Virus record (IMG/VR): IMGVR_UViG_3300025131_000122
Coordinates: 1-39,750 of that record
Strand: one strand, 5' to 3'
From: a virus
Length of the DNA stretch: 39,750 nt
A model generated the notes under the pieces. It saw only the letters and a list, made by a program, of their open reading frames with translations. It was not told the DNA's origin and searched no databases. Every line of letters begins with the position of its first letter. The first letter of the stretch is position 1. Made by a program: the position numbers and the translations under genes. Shown here one piece after another: positions 37,584-39,750 of this stretch.

Positions 37584-38435
37584 TTAATCCCAACGCAACA
37601 TAGAGGCAGCCCTGTCTAGCGACTCTTGTCGAGACACGGGTCTATCATCCTTATAGCGTGGTGCTTTTGTTCCAATATTGTTTGTTAATGTTCGTGGTCT
37701 ATTGTCTCGTGTGCCTTCTAAAGTTTCTGTTTTGGCTAAACCTAATTTATCAAGTAACTTATCCGAGGCCAAATATCTTTTTGCCTCTTCCTCATAATAC
37801 TCTTCAACTGCTTGACATGCTTTATCCATGTCTAAAATTTCTTTTGTATTGCTGTAATGCTCTCCAATGACATTTAAAACTAAGTCAGCGGATTGCATTT
37901 TACTAACGAGTTCATACTTTTCAGTGTTCTCACCTAGAAACGCATTAACTTGCTGCATTGCTCCGTTGTACTGTTGTTTTTGTGACTCTCGGTGCAACGC
38001 ATCAGCGCGTTCCTGAGACACTTGTTGTTGGGTAGACACCTGACTCTCCAACATATTAATCTTATCTAGGATGACTTCGGACTCTGTTTTTGTCCTGTCA
38101 CCCAAGGTGTCTAAATATTTATCTGTTACTTCACCATATTCCACCCCCATAGAGTTCAATAAAGCCATAGGGTCCTGCTTCGCATTCGCCATAGCTTCTT
38201 CCATTGCAGATACCCTCTGCAACTTAGTCTCTAATTCGGTAGACATTTGGTTTAATGAAGCCTCCCTCTCAGCCAAAGACGCAGCTTGAGAACTAAGATC
38301 ATAAACGCTAGGCTCATCACTATTTTGCTCCTCTCCTACGGGTTCCTGTGCTGTTCCGGGTCCACTCACGGGTTCGCCGCCTGATGGCTCCTGTGGGTCT
38401 TGTGGTGCATTTTCTTGTGCTGATTCTTCGCTCAT
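37584..38435 (-). CDS. Capsid scaffolding protein
   Basis: A 283-residue acidic protein from ATG 38435 (MSEESAQ), chosen for CGGAGAAATT directly upstream; an in-frame ATG at 38459 would overlap the portal. The first 50 residues are Gln/Glu/Pro-rich and disordered. Residues 60-200 are predicted coiled coil (SLAEREASLNQMSTELETKLQRVSAMEE, VILDKINMLESQVSTQQQ). The basic C-terminal tail (DRPVSRQESLDRAASMLRWD) probably contacts the capsid protein. Place between portal and capsid is the classic scaffold position. Confidence 0.85.
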   Translation of the reverse strand: MSEESAQENAPQDPQEPSGGEPVSGPGTAQEPVGEEQNSDEPSVYDLSSQAASLAEREASLNQMSTELETKLQRVSAMEEAMANAKQDPMALLNSMGVEYGEVTDKYLDTLGDRTKTESEVILDKINMLESQVSTQQQVSQERADALHRESQKQQYNGAMQQVNAFLGENTEKYELVSKMQSADLVLNVIGEHYSNTKEILDMDKACQAVEEYYEEEAKRYLASDKLLDKLGLAKTETLEGTRDNRPRTLTNNIGTKAPRYKDDRPVSRQESLDRAASMLRWD

Positions 38436-38445
38436 AATTTCTCCG

Positions 38446-39750
38446 TTAAATTGCTGCAAGAGATGGTGCCGCCTGCTGTGACGATACCCCCTCTAACTGT
38501 GGCGCACTTTGCTGTTGCGCCTGTTGTTGTGCTGCTGTTTGAGCTTGCATCATGGCCATTTGCTGTTGCTGCTCGGCCTGCATTGCTTTAGATAACAAGT
38601 TCTGACATTCTGATACGTACCTTCGCATCAAACTTAATCTGTCCTCGGGGACACCATCAAGCTTGGAGCGAGTATACGCCTGATTCATCTTCTTAAGTGC
38701 AAATGGTAGATTAGTAAATGGTTCAGGAGAGAAGTAAACACCGTTCTCGACAATGCTCTCTATAATCATTTCTATCTCATCATATGCGGCAGTCTCTAGA
38801 CTCTGAACACTGTTCAGGTCGGGGAAGTCCAACAGGGCCAAGCCATCCTCGCGGGACAGTAGCCCGGTCCTCATCATCTCCTCCACCGTCTGAAGGCGGG
38901 CAGCGGGGGTGACAGGGAGCAGTGAGGTGGGGAACACCTGCATGATGTATTGGTCTTCCGCAAGGTCAACGCTTTTCCAACTGACCTTCTCCAAGTTGCT
39001 CTTGTCGAAACTCGTTACGGAGAAGTCCCCACCACGAGAGCTGACATCTCGCGCTATATCAATCATTATTTTCGCTGCGTCTAAAAACATAGACTCGTAT
39101 GCCCTCGCAAATGACAGGAATCTCTCCGATTCGATGTCAGAAAACTCGCGCAAAGCCCTTCCCGATTCTAGTCCGGCGGGCTTGCGGCTCGATGCCGCCA
39201 ATTGGCTCACACCAACTATCTCATAAGCCCTTTGGTACAGTCTATCTAAATGCGAAAACATCTCAGGACTAATTGCCTGTGCGGTTTTGTAGATGGGTGC
39301 CGTACCTGCGTACTCAATAATACCACCAATCTCATTGTTCAGGTGTGATTTGCTCACCTTAGAGCCGCGCTCTATGAATACCTTCGGCACACTCACTAGG
39401 TGCATGGCTATCTGTATCGTTTTGAGTAGTTTGTTGATTTCGATCTGAAGACCCGTCAACTGCTCTGCCATCCCCTGACCCCAAAAGCCCAATGCCTTGC
39501 TGCTCCACTTAAGGTTAACAAATGGGAAGTATGGCTTAGTGTATTCCTCGTCCAAAAGAACCGCAGTAGCGATACATATAGTGTGCCTGCCGTCCCCTGC
39601 ATTGCGAGTAGAGGGCAGGTGCCAAGCTTCTATAACCTCCACGCCATCAAATATTGCAGCATCAGGCGAAGAGACTGCGCTCTCCTCCGTGTCCCCTGAA
39701 GAACGCATAATCTCCCCGGCATATTCGGGGTACACGCTAATCAGGACCTC
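38446..39750 (-). CDS. Portal protein, C-terminal part (gene enters from the other contig end)
   Basis: This holds the last 435 codons of the portal frame, open at the right edge and stopping at TAA 38448-38446. Bases 39223-39750 duplicate 1-528, so the unique part is 38446-39222 (259 codons with stop). It contains the KPYFPFVNLKW and GFWGQGMAEQLTGLQIEIN core, a helical region and a Gln/Ala-rich C-terminus (MQAEQQQQMAMMQAQTAAQQQAQ), a feature common at portal barrels of podoviruses. It is followed 11 bp later by the scaffold start. Confidence 0.88.
   Translation of the reverse strand, partial: EVLISVYPEYAGEIMRSSGDTEESAVSSPDAAIFDGVEVIEAWHLPSTRNAGDGRHTICIATAVLLDEEYTKPYFPFVNLKWSSKALGFWGQGMAEQLTGLQIEINKLLKTIQIAMHLVSVPKVFIERGSKVSKSHLNNEIGGIIEYAGTAPIYKTAQAISPEMFSHLDRLYQRAYEIVGVSQLAASSRKPAGLESGRALREFSDIESERFLSFARAYESMFLDAAKIMIDIARDVSSRGGDFSVTSFDKSNLEKVSWKSVDLAEDQYIMQVFPTSLLPVTPAARLQTVEEMMRTGLLSREDGLALLDFPDLNSVQSLETAAYDEIEMIIESIVENGVYFSPEPFTNLPFALKKMNQAYTRSKLDGVPEDRLSLMRRYVSECQNLLSKAMQAEQQQQMAMMQAQTAAQQQAQQQSAPQLEGVSSQQAAPSLAAI
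39223..39750. repeat. Terminal direct repeat, copy 2
   Basis: Matches bases 1-528 with 11 substitutions and no gaps. Ten changes are transitions and one (451 / 39673) is a transversion. All fall at third codon positions of the portal gene, and ten are synonymous; only 484 / 39706 changes a residue (Ile to Met). Confidence 0.95.

Noticed and set aside
38450-38466. GGCAC...TTGCA resembling a sigma-54 element before the scaffold gene
   Set aside because: The gap between the two boxes is one base too long and it lies inside the portal gene.
1-39750. tRNA genes, CRISPR arrays, insertion sequences, integrase or attachment sites
   Set aside because: I looked for cloverleaf patterns, regularly spaced palindromic repeats, transposase/integrase motifs and found none. 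The only regular array is the 17-bp one at 5253-5337, which has no spacers.

Overview
The window is a nearly complete, probably complete, genome of a short-tailed double-stranded DNA phage (podovirus morphotype). Bases 1-528 recur at 39223-39750, so the unique length is 39,222 bp and the genome closes into a circle inside the portal gene. The host is probably a Gram-negative gammaproteobacterium. This is inferred from a zinc amidase endolysin, a predicted lipoprotein, strong AGGAG ribosome binding sites, sigma-54 -24/-12 promoters and Fur-box-like operators. I see no RNA polymerase, DNA polymerase, primase, integrase or recognisable repressor, so the phage must lean heavily on host transcription and replication. 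It is probably virulent, though a lysogeny module I cannot recognise is possible.

Layout. (1) Leftward late operon: it starts at 4979, runs to base 1, crosses the junction and continues from 39750 to 15032. In transcription order it holds small proteins and a small-terminase candidate, a GNAT-fold protein, the large terminase, portal, scaffold, major capsid protein (followed by an intrinsic terminator), head-tail adaptor, a fibre-like protein, the tail nozzle, three ejection proteins in T7 gp14-gp15-gp16 order, a 1104-residue tail fibre with a 20-unit tetrapeptide repeat, two paralogous fibre-tip modules, a holin with a -1 frameshift site, an amidase and a zinc metallopeptidase. (2) Leftward three-gene operon 7132-5729: two unknown small proteins and a DUF7227-type protein, closed by a terminator. 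(3) Rightward early operon 7710-15054: small Cys-rich proteins, a long structured RNA region, a replisome-organiser-like protein with an internal AT-rich tract, a Cas4/RecB-like nuclease, a RecA-like (Sak4/AAA_24 type) ATPase, an SSB, a probable helicase loader, two more PD-(D/E)XK nucleases and a Cys-rich lipoprotein. The early and late operons collide tail to tail at 15032-15054 with a 23 bp overlap.

The most striking feature is control. Each of the three operons is preceded by a match to the sigma-54 (RpoN) -24/-12 promoter: 5080-5065 (late), 7193-7178 (three-gene operon) and 7661-7676 (early). A further perfect match at 5321-5336 ends a five-copy, exactly 17-bp tandem array of -24-like elements. 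The same two control regions carry 17/19 matches to the Fur box (5108-5126, 5178-5196, 7424-7442) and other palindromes at enhancer distance. No sigma-54 activator is encoded, so the sequence suggests a phage whose whole transcription programme is tied to host RpoN and possibly Fur (iron) physiology. The motifs are directly visible; the regulation is inference.

Other features that stand out are a ~235-nt highly folded RNA region (8567-8802), a possible SD-masking pseudoknot (11901-11967), the A AAA AAG slippery site in the holin, and a terminal repeat whose two copies differ at 11 sites, all at third codon positions.
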